Assembly (NCBI GenBank): GCA_003480725.1
Contig: QUJQ01000002.1
Location: 316,754-380,753, forward strand
Direction: 5' to 3'
DNA: 64,000 bases
DNA from: Clostridiaceae bacterium AM27-36LB
Lineage (GTDB): Bacteria > Bacillota > Clostridia > Lachnospirales > Lachnospiraceae
Under the pieces are notes generated by a model. The model was not told the DNA's origin. It worked only from the letters and a program-made list of their open reading frames with translations, and did no database searches. Position numbers and translations under genes: made by a program. Positions 9,293-18,119 of the stretch are shown here, one piece after another. Numbering within the stretch: position 1 is the first letter of the stretch; the number at the start of each line of letters is the position of its first letter.

Positions 9293-10288
9293 TTACATCA
9301 GTTTTTTGCCGCAGTTCGGGCAGAATTTCATGCCTTCTGTCTTGGTTCCACACTCCGGACAGAATTTCCAGCCGCCTGCAGATGCATTCTCAGAAGCAGG
9401 AGCTGACGCCTGAGATGCCTGTGCCTGCTGTCCGTTTCCGAACATGGTCTGGCTCATCTGGCCTGCCATCTGCTGTCCCATCATCATACCCATTGCCATG
9501 CCTGCCATATCAGAAGCTGCACGTCCGCCTCCATTTCCATTTGCCATGGCATCTATCATCGCCATCTGCTGATAACGGCCCATATCGCCAACCACACTCT
9601 GAGATGCCGCCTTGGTCACCATCTTCTGGATCTCTTCTGGGTAAGTAAAGCTTGCAATATTAAAGGTGGTAATGCTGATGCCGATCTTCATCATCTCCAT
9701 ATCCAGGTCTTCCTGAATACCTTTTCCGATATCAAAGGAATTTGCCTGAAGATTGAACATGTCCTTGCCTTCCTTCACGATCCACTTCATCAGAAGCTGA
9801 TCCAGCATGGAAATGACACGTTCCTGCACATCATCCACAGTAAACTGACGTTTGATACCTGCCACTTTATCGATCAGTGCCGCATGGTCACTGATCTTGC
9901 AGCAGAAAGTACCAAATGCCCGGACCGGCATACCTGCTGGAAGTCCCTGTGCCGGAATATTGATAGGGTTCTTGGTTCCCCATTTCACGGTCACTTCTTT
10001 TGTATTGATAAATAATACTTCCGCACGGATTCCACTGTTAAATCCAAATTTAAATCCTTTCAGTGTGGACAGGAACGGAATGATCTCAGATTCAATATCA
10101 AAGCTTCCTTCATCCGTAAAAATTCCTTCTACTTTTCCATTGTATAAGAAAATTGCATCTTGTCCCGGACGGATAATCAGACGGCTTCCTTTCTTGATCT
10201 CCTGGTTACTCCATTTCCAGAACAGAATATCATCCCGATACTCTTCCCACTCTACTACATTTGCAAATTGATTGCCAAATAAACCCAT
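9293..10288 (-). CDS. SPFH-domain protein with C-terminal zinc ribbon (YdjI-like)
   Basis: About 331 aa. An SPFH/band-7 domain of the bacterial YdjI / virion-core type spans residues ~25-240. A Gly/Met/Ala/Gln-rich linker follows, then a C-terminal double CxxC zinc ribbon (FCPECGTK ... FCPNCGKK). SPFH proteins form membrane-associated scaffolds; in B. subtilis the homologous ydj operon acts with PspA at stressed membranes. The start is ATG at 10288 (MGLFGNQF), with AGGAGG nine bases upstream and 4 nt between it and the previous stop. The longer frame to 10315 overlaps that gene and has no SD. Confidence 0.85.
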   Translation of the reverse strand: MGLFGNQFANVVEWEEYRDDILFWKWSNQEIKKGSRLIIRPGQDAIFLYNGKVEGIFTDEGSFDIESEIIPFLSTLKGFKFGFNSGIRAEVLFINTKEVTVKWGTKNPINIPAQGLPAGMPVRAFGTFCCKISDHAALIDKVAGIKRQFTVDDVQERVISMLDQLLMKWIVKEGKDMFNLQANSFDIGKGIQEDLDMEMMKIGISITTFNIASFTYPEEIQKMVTKAASQSVVGDMGRYQQMAMIDAMANGNGGGRAASDMAGMAMGMMMGQQMAGQMSQTMFGNGQQAQASQASAPASENASAGGWKFCPECGTKTEGMKFCPNCGKKLM

Positions 10289-10292
10289 GGTG

Positions 10293-11450
10293 TTATACCT
10301 CCTGTATTCCGTCAATATCCACGGTCAATGGTTCATATTCTATGTATTCTTCCTGCGCCGTCTCTGCCACCGGTACTCCTTTCGCACCACACGCAAATGC
10401 GTCTGTTGCCATGAAGAACAGACCGATCAGAATCAGAATTCCTGCGATCACCAGCAGGATCTTCGCCACGCTCTTCGGATATTCGCCCTGTACCCGGCCA
10501 GTCTCTCCATTGATCAGTACATGATACTGCTTGTTTTTATACTGATATGCGGTGGAGTATACCGGAAGCAGTACATATTTATAGGTTTCATCCCTGTAGT
10601 TATCATTCAGTCTCAGGCCTCTGACCTGATCATATCTTCTGAGCACATCCTGTTCTGCCAGTCTGCGAAGCTCCGTTTTCATCTCTTCTTTTGCTTCCCG
10701 ATGTGCATCGGACAGATTCACCGTATAGATCTCTGCACTGTATCCAGACAGGTAATTGGGAGAATATGCCGGTATATCCTTTGTATGAAAGGGTTCAATC
10801 TGCCGGAGCAGATAAGTGTCCAGCTTGTTGGAAGCACGCACCAGCACATCGTCAAAGAAATTCGACACATTTCCACTGGTCGGATACCAGGTCACCTCGG
10901 TTCTGGTATGCCGTTCTCCCTTGGAATCGCGATACTCGACGATCCTGTTTCTTCCTCCTTCTGCATGATAGACCGCATCCGCCTTCGCATCAAAAGTCCA
11001 GTACGGGATGTAGATTCCCTGTAGTTTATCCTGCTGATAAAGATGCTTTAGTTCATTGGGAGCGAAAAATCTGCCCTTGATCCATTTATGAAAAACTTCT
11101 CCCACTTTTTTCTTATCGATCTGGAACGGAACTACCCCGTCCGGCACGATTACATCTGTCTGCTTTTCTGCCAGCACAAATGCAGTTCCACAGTACGGGC
11201 AGTCTTTGGCAGTACTGTTAGGTTCCACTTCCACCATTGCTCCACAGGATGGACATTGCATCGTTGTAGATTTTTTATCCTGTACACGCACCATCTGTCT
11301 GGCTTCTGCCGTCAGCTTATGTTCTCTGACTGCTGACCGGTTGGCATTGATCTTCTGCTCTTCTCCACAGTGCGGACATTTCAATGACTGGGTCGCTGCA
11401 TCAAATTCCATGATGCCGCCACAATTTTTACAGTAAAATATCTCACTCAA
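10293..11450 (-). CDS. Zinc-ribbon membrane protein (YdjG-like)
   Basis: About 385 aa from a TTG at 11450, which has AGGAGG seven bases upstream; no ATG is well placed. Two zinc ribbons lie at the N-terminus (YCKNCGG ... CPHCGE and CPSCGA ... CPYCGT), a large soluble middle follows, and there is one strong membrane helix near the C-terminus (ILLVIAGILILIGLFF) before a short acidic tail. B. subtilis ydjG, annotated as a TFIIB-type zinc-ribbon protein, holds the same place between the pspA and SPFH genes. Likely a membrane adaptor in this module. A hairpin separates it from pspA and may reduce its transcription. Confidence 0.75.
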   Translation of the reverse strand: MSEIFYCKNCGGIMEFDAATQSLKCPHCGEEQKINANRSAVREHKLTAEARQMVRVQDKKSTTMQCPSCGAMVEVEPNSTAKDCPYCGTAFVLAEKQTDVIVPDGVVPFQIDKKKVGEVFHKWIKGRFFAPNELKHLYQQDKLQGIYIPYWTFDAKADAVYHAEGGRNRIVEYRDSKGERHTRTEVTWYPTSGNVSNFFDDVLVRASNKLDTYLLRQIEPFHTKDIPAYSPNYLSGYSAEIYTVNLSDAHREAKEEMKTELRRLAEQDVLRRYDQVRGLRLNDNYRDETYKYVLLPVYSTAYQYKNKQYHVLINGETGRVQGEYPKSVAKILLVIAGILILIGLFFMATDAFACGAKGVPVAETAQEEYIEYEPLTVDIDGIQEV

Positions 11451-11480
11451 AACAGTTCCTCCTAGGTATCCTGTATATAC

Positions 11481-11515
11481 AAAATGCCGCAAAGAATATG
11501 AGATCCTTTGCGGCA
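11481..11515 (-). terminator. Terminator-like hairpin between pspA and the zinc-ribbon gene
   Basis: Perfect 10-bp stem TGCCGCAAAG / CTTTGCGGCA with an 11-nt loop, followed by only four T on the minus strand. Probably a partial terminator that makes pspA more abundant than the distal genes. Confidence 0.6.
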
Positions 11516-11527
11516 CTTATTTCTATA

Positions 11528-12208
11528 TTACTTACCAAGTTTCGCTTTTAATGCTGCAAGCTCATCATCTACACCCGTGTTGGAAGAATCCTCATCATAT
11601 TTTGCCGCCAGATCAGCCACATCATCTTTGGTTGTGTTCAGTTCAGACATCGCATTTGCCTCGTCCAGCATACGGTTTGCTTTTTCTTCCATGCGGTCGA
11701 ATGCAGAAAGATTGTTGGAAACACCTGCAACAGAAGAACCAACTTTGTTCAGTCTCTCCTGGGTCTTTGCCACTGCAACCTTCGCACGGATTGCATCTCT
11801 TCTTGACTGCAGCTCTCCCATATCGGATACCAGCTTGTCATGCATCTCTTTCATCTTCACTGCATTGCCATGAGCCAGGTCATAGGCCTGCTGCAGAGCT
11901 GTCTGCTTGGATACAAGCTGCTGTTTTTTCTCAAGAAACTGACGGGCATCATTATCGTTGCCTGCTACAATTGCTTTTTCTGCATAGCGCTGCATCTTTT
12001 CAATATCAGCATTACACTCATCCAGTTCCCGCTTGCATTTCGTTTCTTCTGCCATCACAGAAGCTGTCTCTGCTTTTACTTTTCCAAGATCACTCTCCAG
12101 ATTGCGAAGATACTGATCGATCATCTTCTCCGGATCCTCTGCCTTATCAAGAAGTGCATTCAGGTTTGCTGACATAATATCACTAAATCTCTTAATAATT
12201 CCCGCCAT
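11528..12208 (-). CDS. pspA: Phage-shock protein A / IM30 family protein
   Basis: 226 aa, almost entirely alpha-helical coiled coil. The N-terminus MAGIIKRFSDIMSANLNALLDKAEDPEKM is typical of PspA/IM30/Vipp1, including the short amphipathic membrane-binding helix (residues 1-22). ESCRT-III-related proteins of this family polymerise on damaged membranes. It is first in the operon with the zinc-ribbon and SPFH genes, matching the B. subtilis ydjF arrangement (ydjF is a PspA). It has a GGAGG SD and its own strong promoter. Confidence 0.93.
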   Translation of the reverse strand: MAGIIKRFSDIMSANLNALLDKAEDPEKMIDQYLRNLESDLGKVKAETASVMAEETKCKRELDECNADIEKMQRYAEKAIVAGNDNDARQFLEKKQQLVSKQTALQQAYDLAHGNAVKMKEMHDKLVSDMGELQSRRDAIRAKVAVAKTQERLNKVGSSVAGVSNNLSAFDRMEEKANRMLDEANAMSELNTTKDDVADLAAKYDEDSSNTGVDDELAALKAKLGK

Positions 12209-12253
12209 CTGCTGGTCCTCCTTCTTGGGTACATTTCCGCACCACTTGTAACC

Positions 12254-12282
12254 ATTATAATATATTCGACAAATATTGTCAC
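12254..12282 (-). promoter_or_regulatory. Promoter of the pspA operon
   Basis: Minus strand: -35 GTGACA (12277-12282), 17-bp spacer, -10 TATAAT (12254-12259). Confidence 0.7.
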
Positions 12283-12301
12283 GAAAATTATATTTTTTTC
12301 A

Positions 12302-13315
12302 TTACTTTTTCCATGGAAGTTCCGGATGTTCGATCTTCTTGTCCCGAAGCATCAGATCTGCCATAGCTTCTCTTGCAGTTTTATTCTCAAAGAGCACTTT
12401 ATTGACTTCATTCACAATCGGCATATCGATACCGTATTTTTCAGCCAGGATCTTGGCTGCCTTGGCTGAGTAGACGCCTTCCACCACCATCTGCACTTCA
12501 TCCATGGCCTCCTGCATAGTTCTGCCCTGACCAATGAGATAGCCGGCTTTCCGATTCCGGCTGTGGCGGGATGCACAGGTCACGATCAGATCTCCAATAC
12601 CTGTGAGACCGTTGAAGGTCTCAATGTGACCACCCATAGCCACACCCAGTCGACTCATCTCTGCAATTCCTCTGGTGATCAATGCTGCCTTCGTATTGTC
12701 TCCGCAGCCAAGACCATCTGCCACGCCTGCTGCCAGCGCAATGACGTTTTTCAGTGCTCCCCCCAGCTCAATGCCCAGCATGTCCGGACTGGTATACACA
12801 CGGAAAGATTCACTCATGAACAGATTCTGAATATATTCTGCGGTCTCTCTGTCTGCTGCACCTGCCACTACCGTAGTCGGAATATCTCTTCCTACTTCCT
12901 CCGCATGACTGGGGCCTGACAGCACGGTTGCATTTACCCGCGGAAGTACCTGGCAGATAATATCTGTCTGGATCATCAATGTGGACTCTTCAATTCCTTT
13001 CGCCACACTGACAATGATCTGTCCATCTGTCACAAAAGGCTTCATCTGCCCGGCTGTGCTTCTGGTATATACCGATGGAACTGCCAGCACGCACAGATCT
13101 TTTCCAACGATCGCCTGCTCCAGACTGGATGTATACTGAATCTCTTCCGGCAAGATCACCCCCGGAAGCTTTGAACGGTTCTCATGCTGTTCCCGCAGTT
13201 CCCGGACGCCTTCTTCCCGATGAGACCACACGGTCACATCATGACCATTTTTGCAAAGACGTCTTGCAAGAGCTAATCCCCAGCTGCCGGCTCCGATCAC
13301 ACTGACATTTGCCAT
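12302..13315 (-). CDS. gpsA: Glycerol-3-phosphate dehydrogenase [NAD(P)+]
   Basis: 337 aa. Reduces dihydroxyacetone phosphate to sn-glycerol-3-phosphate for phospholipid synthesis. The N-terminal Rossmann motif is GAGSWGLALARRL (residues ~8-20). The catalytic Lys segment GGALKNVIALAAG lies near residue 190. The C-terminal helical domain includes NGLTGIGDLIVTC. It follows plsY in the order DUF512-der-plsY-gpsA; PlsY uses the glycerol-3-phosphate GpsA makes. No clear terminator follows. Confidence 0.97.
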   Translation of the reverse strand: MANVSVIGAGSWGLALARRLCKNGHDVTVWSHREEGVRELREQHENRSKLPGVILPEEIQYTSSLEQAIVGKDLCVLAVPSVYTRSTAGQMKPFVTDGQIIVSVAKGIEESTLMIQTDIICQVLPRVNATVLSGPSHAEEVGRDIPTTVVAGAADRETAEYIQNLFMSESFRVYTSPDMLGIELGGALKNVIALAAGVADGLGCGDNTKAALITRGIAEMSRLGVAMGGHIETFNGLTGIGDLIVTCASRHSRNRKAGYLIGQGRTMQEAMDEVQMVVEGVYSAKAAKILAEKYGIDMPIVNEVNKVLFENKTAREAMADLMLRDKKIEHPELPWKK

Positions 13316-13336
13316 CTTCCGTTCCTCCCCAATAGC

Positions 13337-13981
13337 TTATTTTTCCGCTTTTTTCTCAAAAATCCTGCTCTCTGTGCCACTCATAAGACGTCTGATATTG
13401 GCTCTGTGACGATAGATCGCCATCAAAGACAAAGCGGCGCAGACTGCATAAAATTCATACAGATGTGGCTGGCTCATGCCATAATATCCCATCTGTCCTA
13501 ATACAGCCAGATCAATCACCAGCTCGATCACCACTATAATGGATCCAAGCGATACAAATCTTGTAATCCCTACTATCAACAGAAATGTAGCTGCTTCCAG
13601 CAAAGTTACGATTGGTCCTAAGGTCACCACCATACCAGCTGTACATGCGATTCCTTTTCCACCGCGGAAACCAAGCTGAACCGGAAAATTATGTCCCAGG
13701 ATCGTGCCTGCGGCTGCATACATCCCCAGCAGTGGCAACATATCCGGATATTTGTTTCCGAAGATCAGGCGTACTGCGAGTACAGCCAGGACAGTCTTGG
13801 CCACATCTCCAAGAAATACAATCAGTCCGGCCTTTTTACCAAGCACACGCAAGGTATTGGTCGCTCCTGCATTGCCGCTTCCGCACTGACGGATATCGAT
13901 CCCATGCATCTTTCCATAAATATAAGCCGTCTGAAAGATTCCAAACACATATCCAATGGCAAGACAAACCAAGCGTTCCAT
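13337..13981 (-). CDS. plsY: Glycerol-3-phosphate acyltransferase PlsY
   Basis: 214 aa integral membrane enzyme with about five membrane segments. Transfers acyl from acyl-phosphate to glycerol-3-phosphate, the first step of phosphatidic acid synthesis. Conserved motifs are visible: SGNAGATNTLRVLGKKAG (residues ~35-52) and GHNFPVQLGFRGGKGIACTAG (~97-117). Its ATG overlaps the der stop (TAATG), so the two are coupled. Confidence 0.96.
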   Translation of the reverse strand: MERLVCLAIGYVFGIFQTAYIYGKMHGIDIRQCGSGNAGATNTLRVLGKKAGLIVFLGDVAKTVLAVLAVRLIFGNKYPDMLPLLGMYAAAGTILGHNFPVQLGFRGGKGIACTAGMVVTLGPIVTLLEAATFLLIVGITRFVSLGSIIVVIELVIDLAVLGQMGYYGMSQPHLYEFYAVCAALSLMAIYRHRANIRRLMSGTESRIFEKKAEK

Positions 13982-15306
13982 TATTCCTTTTCCTTCCTCT
14001 CTCTGACAATGAATTTCAGCGAAGTTCCCTTGAATCCGAAAGATTCGCGGATCTTATTCTCCAGATATCTTACATAAGAGAAATGCATCAGTTCCTTATC
14101 ATTTACAAAGATAACAAATGTAGGCGGCTTTACAGACACCTGTGTTACATAATAGATCTTCAGTCTCTTACCTTTATCTGAAGGCGGCTGCTGCATGGCT
14201 ACCGCTTCCGTTACGATCTCGTTAAGAACACCCGTCTGTACACGCAGGGTCTGATTCTCGATGACCATATCAATTGTCTCGAACAATCTGGACAGACGCT
14301 GTCCGGTCTGTGCAGAAATAAACAGGATCTCCGCATATGGCATGAAGGACAGGATCTCTCTTACTTTTCTGGAGAACTCATAGATCGTCTTATCATTCTT
14401 CTCGATGGCGTCCCACTTGTTGACAGCTACAATGATACCTTTTCCTCTGTCATGGGCGATTCCCGCAATCTTGGCATCCTGTTCTGTCACGCCTTCGGTT
14501 GCATCGATTACAACAACGACCACATCTGCACGTTCCACAGCCGTTACTGTACGGATAATACTGTAACGCTCCAGTTCCTCTTTGATCTTATTCTTCCGGC
14601 GCAGTCCTGCCGTATCAATAAATACATATTCTTTTCCATTCCATTTAATGTCTGTGTCAATGGCATCTCTGGTGGTACCTGCAATATTGGATACGATCAC
14701 GCGGTTCTCACCCACCAGCTTATTGATAATGGAAGATTTTCCCACATTCGGTTTTCCAACGATAGCAATCTTCGGACGGTCATCCTCTTCCGCCTCGCTG
14801 TCTGTCTCAGGAAAATGCTTCACTACTTCATCCAGCATGTCGCCAATGCCCAGACGGGAAGATGCAGACACCGGAACCGGATCACCAATTCCCAGATTAT
14901 AGAACTCATACACATCTGCCATGAATTTCTGAAAGCTGTCCACTTTGTTGACTACCAGGATCACCGGCTTGTGGGAACGGCGCAGCATATCTGCCACCTT
15001 GGAATCTGCATCCTGCAGTCCCTGACGCACATCCACCAGGAAAATGATCACATCTGCGGTATCGATAGCAATCTGTGCCTGCTCTCTCATCTGAGCCAGA
15101 ATAATATCATTGCTGTCCGGCTCAATACCGCCTGTATCGATCAATGTAAAATCATGATTGAGCCAGGTGACATCTGCATAGATTCTGTCCCTGGTCACAC
15201 CCGGCGTATCTTTTACAATGGAGATATTCTCTCCCGCCAGGGAATTAAACAGTGTGGATTTGCCCACATTCGGACGTCCCACAATTGCTACTACTGGTCT
15301 GCTCAT
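13981..15306 (-). CDS. der: Ribosome biogenesis GTPase Der (EngA)
   Basis: 441 aa. Two tandem GTPase domains: [12 protein letters not shown] at residues ~10-21 with DTGG and NKVD, and [12 protein letters not shown] near 183 with DTAG and NKWD. A C-terminal KH-like domain follows. It acts in 50S subunit maturation. Second gene of the DUF512-der-plsY-gpsA operon, an arrangement common in Clostridia. Confidence 0.98.
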   Translation of the reverse strand: MSRPVVAIVGRPNVGKSTLFNSLAGENISIVKDTPGVTRDRIYADVTWLNHDFTLIDTGGIEPDSNDIILAQMREQAQIAIDTADVIIFLVDVRQGLQDADSKVADMLRRSHKPVILVVNKVDSFQKFMADVYEFYNLGIGDPVPVSASSRLGIGDMLDEVVKHFPETDSEAEEDDRPKIAIVGKPNVGKSSIINKLVGENRVIVSNIAGTTRDAIDTDIKWNGKEYVFIDTAGLRRKNKIKEELERYSIIRTVTAVERADVVVVVIDATEGVTEQDAKIAGIAHDRGKGIIVAVNKWDAIEKNDKTIYEFSRKVREILSFMPYAEILFISAQTGQRLSRLFETIDMVIENQTLRVQTGVLNEIVTEAVAMQQPPSDKGKRLKIYYVTQVSVKPPTFVIFVNDKELMHFSYVRYLENKIRESFGFKGTSLKFIVRERKEKE

Positions 15307-15324
15307 ATTTTAAACCTCTTTCTC

Positions 15325-16629
15325 TTAATCCTCGATCAAACTGCTGACAAAATCAGCACCGCTTGATTCTACTATGGAAACTTTGATTTGTAAAGCATTT
15401 TGCACATCATCCACAGTTACATCATCCAGAAATACCGGTTCCCCGCTCTTCAGCATATGATTGGTGAGCAACAGCCGGTCTCCCAGATCTTTTCCCTTTA
15501 ACTGACTGATCAGATCCGTTCCGGTGATCAGTCCTGCCACCGTGATCTTTCCGCCAAAGAATTCATTTTTTATTGCGAGAACCTGAATATCCACATTGGG
15601 GTATTTTTTTTGTACCGCATCCACATGCTTCCGCAGAAATGGTGCTGCCAGTTCTCCTGTGGCAATGGTGCGATGGATCTTCCGGTCATCTCCAGTCATA
15701 CCAGCGAGGGTCTGTGCCACTTCTTCTTCCAGAAGTCTCACCATTCCCACTCCGTTTTCCAGCTGTAAATATCCATCGTAGGTCTTCTCCTCCGGAATCG
15801 GTCGCTCTGCCAGAATATACCACTCATCACCCGCATGGATAAAATGATTGCCCCACTCCTTGTAAAGCTTTTCCTGCCAGCCATGGATCAGATCCAGCAC
15901 TTCACAGGCGTCTTCTTTTGTAAATGGTTCCAGTGGGTACAGACCGTCACGATAGCGGGTCAGTCCAACCGGCACCACGGATACACTCTCAAGCTGCGGC
16001 ATGTAGGCAGTCAGTTCCCGGATGGAGCGTTCCAGTTCCGCTCCGTCATTGACTCCACGGCACAGAACGATCTGGCCATTCATGATAATACCTGCGTCCT
16101 TGAGTCTCTTCACCTTGTCAAAAATCTCTCCTGCAAACCGATTGTGCAGCATCTTGCAGCGCAGCTTCGGATTCATAGTCTGGAATGAAATGTTGATCGG
16201 TGACAATTTGTACTGAATGATCCTGTCAATATCATGTTCACTCATATTGGTCAGTGTCAGATAATTTCCCTGTAAGAACGAAAGCCTGGAATCATCGTCC
16301 TTAAAATACAGAGTCGAACGCATCCCCTTAGGAAGCTGGTCGATAAAGCAGAAAATGCATTTGTTACGACAGCTTCTGTAATCATCCATCAGTCCATTTT
16401 CAAATTCAATTCCAAGATCATCTTCATATTCTTTTTCAATTTCCAGTTCCCACTCTTCTCCATTTGCCTTACGGATCAGAACCAGAATCTCTTCTTCATT
16501 CATCAGATACCGGTAGTCAAAGACATCCTCCGGTGATTTTCCATTTACCTCCAGGAGTCTGTCTCCCGGCTCTATTCCCATCTCCTGCGCAATGCTTCCC
16601 GGCGCAACAGAGCTTATAATATGTTCCAT
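15325..16629 (-). CDS. DUF512 radical-SAM-like protein with N-terminal PDZ domain
   Basis: About 434 aa. An N-terminal PDZ-like region (SVAPGSIAQEMGIEPGDRLLEVNG) is followed by a cysteine cluster CRNKCIFCFIDQLP (near residues 86-99) typical of a radical-SAM iron-sulfur site, then the DUF512 domain. Function is not established; it is almost always found next to der in Firmicutes. The ATG at 16629 is chosen because GGAAGG lies six bases upstream; the ATG eight codons earlier has an SD too close to use. First gene of the operon, divergent from prs. Confidence 0.88.
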   Translation of the reverse strand: MEHIISSVAPGSIAQEMGIEPGDRLLEVNGKSPEDVFDYRYLMNEEEILVLIRKANGEEWELEIEKEYEDDLGIEFENGLMDDYRSCRNKCIFCFIDQLPKGMRSTLYFKDDDSRLSFLQGNYLTLTNMSEHDIDRIIQYKLSPINISFQTMNPKLRCKMLHNRFAGEIFDKVKRLKDAGIIMNGQIVLCRGVNDGAELERSIRELTAYMPQLESVSVVPVGLTRYRDGLYPLEPFTKEDACEVLDLIHGWQEKLYKEWGNHFIHAGDEWYILAERPIPEEKTYDGYLQLENGVGMVRLLEEEVAQTLAGMTGDDRKIHRTIATGELAAPFLRKHVDAVQKKYPNVDIQVLAIKNEFFGGKITVAGLITGTDLISQLKGKDLGDRLLLTNHMLKSGEPVFLDDVTVDDVQNALQIKVSIVESSGADFVSSLIED

Positions 16630-16658
16630 ATCTAACCTTCCTATCTTTTTCATTCCTT

Positions 16659-16687
16659 ACTATACTAAATTTACCACAAAAATGCAA
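16659..16687 (-). promoter_or_regulatory. Promoter of the DUF512-der-plsY-gpsA operon
   Basis: Minus strand: -35 TTGCAT (16682-16687), 17-bp spacer, -10 TATAGT (16659-16664). Confidence 0.7.
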
Positions 16688-16692
16688 CGATA

Positions 16693-16724
16693 CCCGTCAA
16701 TTTCCGTAGATACCGGTTGACGGG
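16693..16724. promoter_or_regulatory. Inverted repeat between divergent promoters, candidate operator
   Basis: CCCGTCAA (16693-16700) and TTGACGGG (16717-16724) form an 8-bp perfect inverted repeat with a 16-bp spacer. The right arm overlaps the prs -35; the left arm lies just upstream of the DUF512 -35. It could be a regulator binding site for both units. Confidence 0.4.
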
Positions 16725-16746
16725 CACTGACGCAAAATGTTATAAA
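16717..16746 (+). promoter_or_regulatory. Promoter of prs
   Basis: Plus strand: -35 TTGACG (16717-16722), 18-bp spacer, -10 TATAAA (16741-16746). Confidence 0.65.
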
Positions 16747-16779
16747 TAAAGAAGCAAGTATACACAGGAGGCTATACCC

Positions 16780-17961
16780 GTGAATTTTTCATATGAAAGC
16801 ATTTTACCGATCGCTCCATTAAAAATTGCTGCTTTGGAGGGCTGTCGGGAACTGGCTGAAACAATGGACAAATATCTGGTAGAATTTCGACAGAAAAGTA
16901 ACCAGGAGTTTCAGGATCAACCTAATTTCCATGGATATCATGAAGATACCTACTTGATCAAAACTGCCTGCCCCCGGTTCGGTACCGGAGAAGCCAAAGG
17001 CATTATCTATGAATCTATCCGCGGTGCGGATCTGTTTATCCTGGCAGATGTGACTAACCATAGTCTCACCTATAAAATCGCAGGTCAGGAAAATCACATG
17101 TCACCGGACGACCACTATCAGAATCTGAAGCGCATCATCTCCGCTGCCAACGGAAAGGCACGCCGGATCAATGTGATCATGCCATTCCTGTACGAAAGCC
17201 GTCAGCACAAAAGAAGTCAGCGAGAATCTCTGGACTGTGCATTTGCCCTTCAAGAGCTGATCGATATGGGTGTTTCTAACATCATCACCTTCGATGCTCA
17301 TGATCCGCGCGTTTGTAATGCCATCCCGCTCTACGGATTTGACAGCTTTAATCCGCCTTATCAGTTTATCAAAGGCCTGTTCCGTTCAGTGCCGGATCTG
17401 AAGATTGACAAAGATCATCTGATGGTCATCAGCCCTGATGAAGGAGCTATGAGTCGTGCCGTATATTTTGCCGGTGTACTGGGTGTGGAAATGGGTATGT
17501 TCTACAAGCGCCGGGATTATTCTGTTGTAGTTGGTGGCAAGAACCCGATCGTTGCTCACGAATTTCTTGGAGATGATCTGCACGGAAAAGATGCTATCAT
17601 CATTGATGATATGATCTCCTCCGGCGAAAGCATGCTGGATGTGGCACGTCAGATCAAGGAACGCGGCGCCAAACGTGTCTTCGTATGTGTAACCTTCGGT
17701 CTGTTCACCGATGGCTTGAAGAAATTTGATGAGTATTATGAAAAAGGCTATATTGATAAAGTGGTGACCACCAATCTGAATTACCGGACACCGGAGCTTC
17801 TGTCCAGACCCTATTATGTGGAAGCAACCATGACCAAGTTTCTGGCTGCCATCATCGACTGTATCAACCACGATGTATCCACCGAGCACGTCAATGATCC
17901 GACAGAGCGCATCCATACGCTGTTGGAAAAATACGAAAATCTTGAAAACAAAGAAAAATAA
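16780..17961 (+). CDS. prs: Ribose-phosphate pyrophosphokinase, long form
   Basis: 393 aa from a GTG with AGGAGG upstream. Makes PRPP from ribose-5-phosphate and ATP for nucleotide, His and Trp synthesis. Two phosphoribosyltransferase-like halves are visible. The PRPP-binding loop is DAIIIDDMISSGESM (near residue 269), and the ATP-side motif is FDAHDPRVCNAIPLYGFDSF (near 170). It is about 70 residues longer than the usual ~315-aa enzyme. Clostridia often carry such a longer paralogue, and I cannot exclude that the housekeeping Prs is elsewhere. Monocistronic, with its own promoter and terminator. Confidence 0.9.
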   Translation: MNFSYESILPIAPLKIAALEGCRELAETMDKYLVEFRQKSNQEFQDQPNFHGYHEDTYLIKTACPRFGTGEAKGIIYESIRGADLFILADVTNHSLTYKIAGQENHMSPDDHYQNLKRIISAANGKARRINVIMPFLYESRQHKRSQRESLDCAFALQELIDMGVSNIITFDAHDPRVCNAIPLYGFDSFNPPYQFIKGLFRSVPDLKIDKDHLMVISPDEGAMSRAVYFAGVLGVEMGMFYKRRDYSVVVGGKNPIVAHEFLGDDLHGKDAIIIDDMISSGESMLDVARQIKERGAKRVFVCVTFGLFTDGLKKFDEYYEKGYIDKVVTTNLNYRTPELLSRPYYVEATMTKFLAAIIDCINHDVSTEHVNDPTERIHTLLEKYENLENKEK

Positions 17962-17991
17962 AGAGGTGTGCCAACAGCGCACCTCAAGCAA

Positions 17992-18032
17992 AAACCTCTG
18001 TAGCTGGCATCTGCCAGTCACAGAGGTTTTTT
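17992..18032 (+). terminator. Bidirectional terminator between prs and nagB
   Basis: Stem ACCTCTGT / ACAGAGGT enclosing an inner CTGGCA / TGCCAG hairpin, with T-runs on both strands. It serves prs (+) and nagB (-). A smaller hairpin GAGGTG / CACCTC precedes it at 17963-17985. Confidence 0.85.
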
Positions 18033-18047
18033 GTATATACAAAACAT

Positions 18048-18119
18048 TTACAGCCAGTTCTTTACAGCATCTTTCCCTTCAGGATCACCTGCTTTGTACT
18101 CTTTTAAACGGCCTCCTGC
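18048..18119 (-). other. In-frame protein-like stretch after the nagB stop codon
   Basis: Directly after the nagB TAA (18120-18122) the same frame stays open for 23 sense codons and ends at a second TAA (18048-18050), 15 nt before the shared terminator. The encoded peptide, AGGRLKEYKAGDP then EGKDAVKNWL, is hydrophilic, charged and well-composed like a real C-terminus. It has no start codon of its own. It may be the former nagB C-terminus cut by a nonsense change, or a readthrough extension. Confidence 0.45.
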
